NCBI GenBank assembly: GCA_902766305.1
Contig: CACXDE010000210.1
Span: 1-6,739, forward strand
Direction of reading: 5' to 3'
DNA: 6,739 nt
DNA from: an uncultured Ruminococcus sp.
GTDB taxonomy: Bacteria > Bacillota > Clostridia > Oscillospirales > Acutalibacteraceae
Below, one piece after another: positions 6,326 to 6,739 of the stretch. The notes beneath the pieces were generated by a model that saw only the letters and a program-made list of their open reading frames with translations, had not been told where the DNA came from and made no database searches. Made by a program: the position numbers and the translations under genes. Within the stretch, counting starts at the first letter, position 1, and each line of letters starts with the position of its first letter.

Positions 6326-6739
6326 TTAAAAAATGTTTGACTGCCCTTATGATCGTATCTCTTGCTTTTTCTGTATCTTCATCAGCAGTTTACGCTGAAG
6401 AAACTTATGAATATGATGAAAGCTTTCTTTTAGATGATGATTACCCGTATGTGGATGAAGAGGAAAGCGATGATTATTACGATGACTCAGAATACAGCTT
6501 TGATGAAGAACCCGACACTGATGAGTATGACAGCAATTCAAGCTGGGATGAAAGATCTTTACACAGTGACGAACCTCAAATTGAAGAAAAAAAGGTTGCG
6601 GGTGTTGCATATCCTGAACATACTTTTTCATATAATTCTCTTGATATGCAGTCCTCTTTATTGACAGGAAACTATTACCGCAAAGAAAACGCTTACTTCA
6701 AGGATGAAGCAAAGGTTTTTGATGATGAAAGCTATTACA
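6322..6739 (+). CDS. Secreted acidic protein, 3' end beyond the window
   Basis: 139 codons are visible and the frame is still open at the right edge, so the gene is partial. A signal peptide is clear: MIKK, a hydrophobic stretch, and a likely signal peptidase I site after residue 25 (VYA before EE). There is no lipobox. Residues 26-70 are extremely acidic, with 24 Asp/Glu and 8 Tyr in 45 positions and no Lys or Arg until R78. A more ordinary sequence begins around residue 90. The segment near 130-139 (AKVFDDESYY) could open a TPM (YgcG-like) domain, a family I recall next to such zinc-ribbon proteins in clostridia, but too little is visible to claim it. The start is secure: AGGAGGT 8 nt upstream and an ATGA overlap with the preceding gene. 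It is probably exported or membrane-bound and works with the zinc-ribbon membrane protein. Confidence 0.85.
   Translation, partial: MIKKCLTALMIVSLAFSVSSSAVYAEETYEYDESFLLDDDYPYVDEEESDDYYDDSEYSFDEEPDTDEYDSNSSWDERSLHSDEPQIEEKKVAGVAYPEHTFSYNSLDMQSSLLTGNYYRKENAYFKDEAKVFDDESYY

Noticed and set aside
6347..6631. Minus-strand open frame of 94 codons with a His-rich product
   Set aside because: The His residues come from reading the acidic GAT/GAA codons of the secreted protein backwards. The opposite frame has a signal peptide, ribosome binding site and operon context.
6434..6664. Plus-strand open frame of 76 codons rich in Met and Thr
   Set aside because: It is a shifted reading of the secreted protein gene, produced by GATGA-type codons, with no independent start signal.
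1..6739. tRNA, rRNA, CRISPR array, insertion sequence or integrase
   Set aside because: I saw no cloverleaf, no regularly spaced direct repeats with spacers, no terminal inverted repeats and no recombinase motifs in the reading frames.

Overview
The window looks like a chromosomal piece of a low-GC Gram-positive anaerobe, most likely a Ruminococcus-type clostridium. This is inferred from the AT-rich composition, strong AGGAGG/GAGGTG-type ribosome binding sites, near-consensus TTGACA/TATAAT promoters, a Gram-positive-style lipoprotein signal, and a zinc-ribbon membrane protein type that I associate with clostridia. I cannot name the species. No RNA gene of a known family, CRISPR array, insertion sequence or phage gene is visible.

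Layout, left to right. Positions 8-43 hold a hairpin with a T-tract that reads rightward and probably ends a gene outside the window. Next is a minus-strand gene for a secreted lipoprotein of unknown function (45-1733). Its promoter (1779-1807) sits in a 190-base gap that also holds two hairpins terminating the next minus-strand gene. That gene (1926-4904) is the centrepiece: a 992-residue membrane sensor with fourteen beta-propeller blade motifs and a Y_Y_Y domain outside the cell, one membrane helix, and a complete HD-GYP cyclic-di-GMP phosphodiesterase domain inside. A divergent intergenic region (4905-5218) carries its promoter, a perfect interrupted palindrome over that promoter's -35 box, a short GC-rich island with a hairpin, and a rightward promoter. 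The rightward promoter drives an operon of a double zinc-ribbon, tail-anchored membrane protein (5219-6325) and, translationally coupled by an ATGA overlap, a secreted acidic protein that runs off the right end (6322-6739).

How the parts may fit together (inference): the propeller protein would read an extracellular cue, possibly a glycan as in related Bacteroides sensors, and lower cyclic-di-GMP inside. The lipoprotein has its own promoter and need not act with it. The zinc-ribbon protein and its secreted partner form a separate envelope-related operon.

For all three complete genes, the farthest-upstream start codon lies inside or upstream of a good ribosome binding site. The starts given here are therefore the slightly shorter, better-supported ones.
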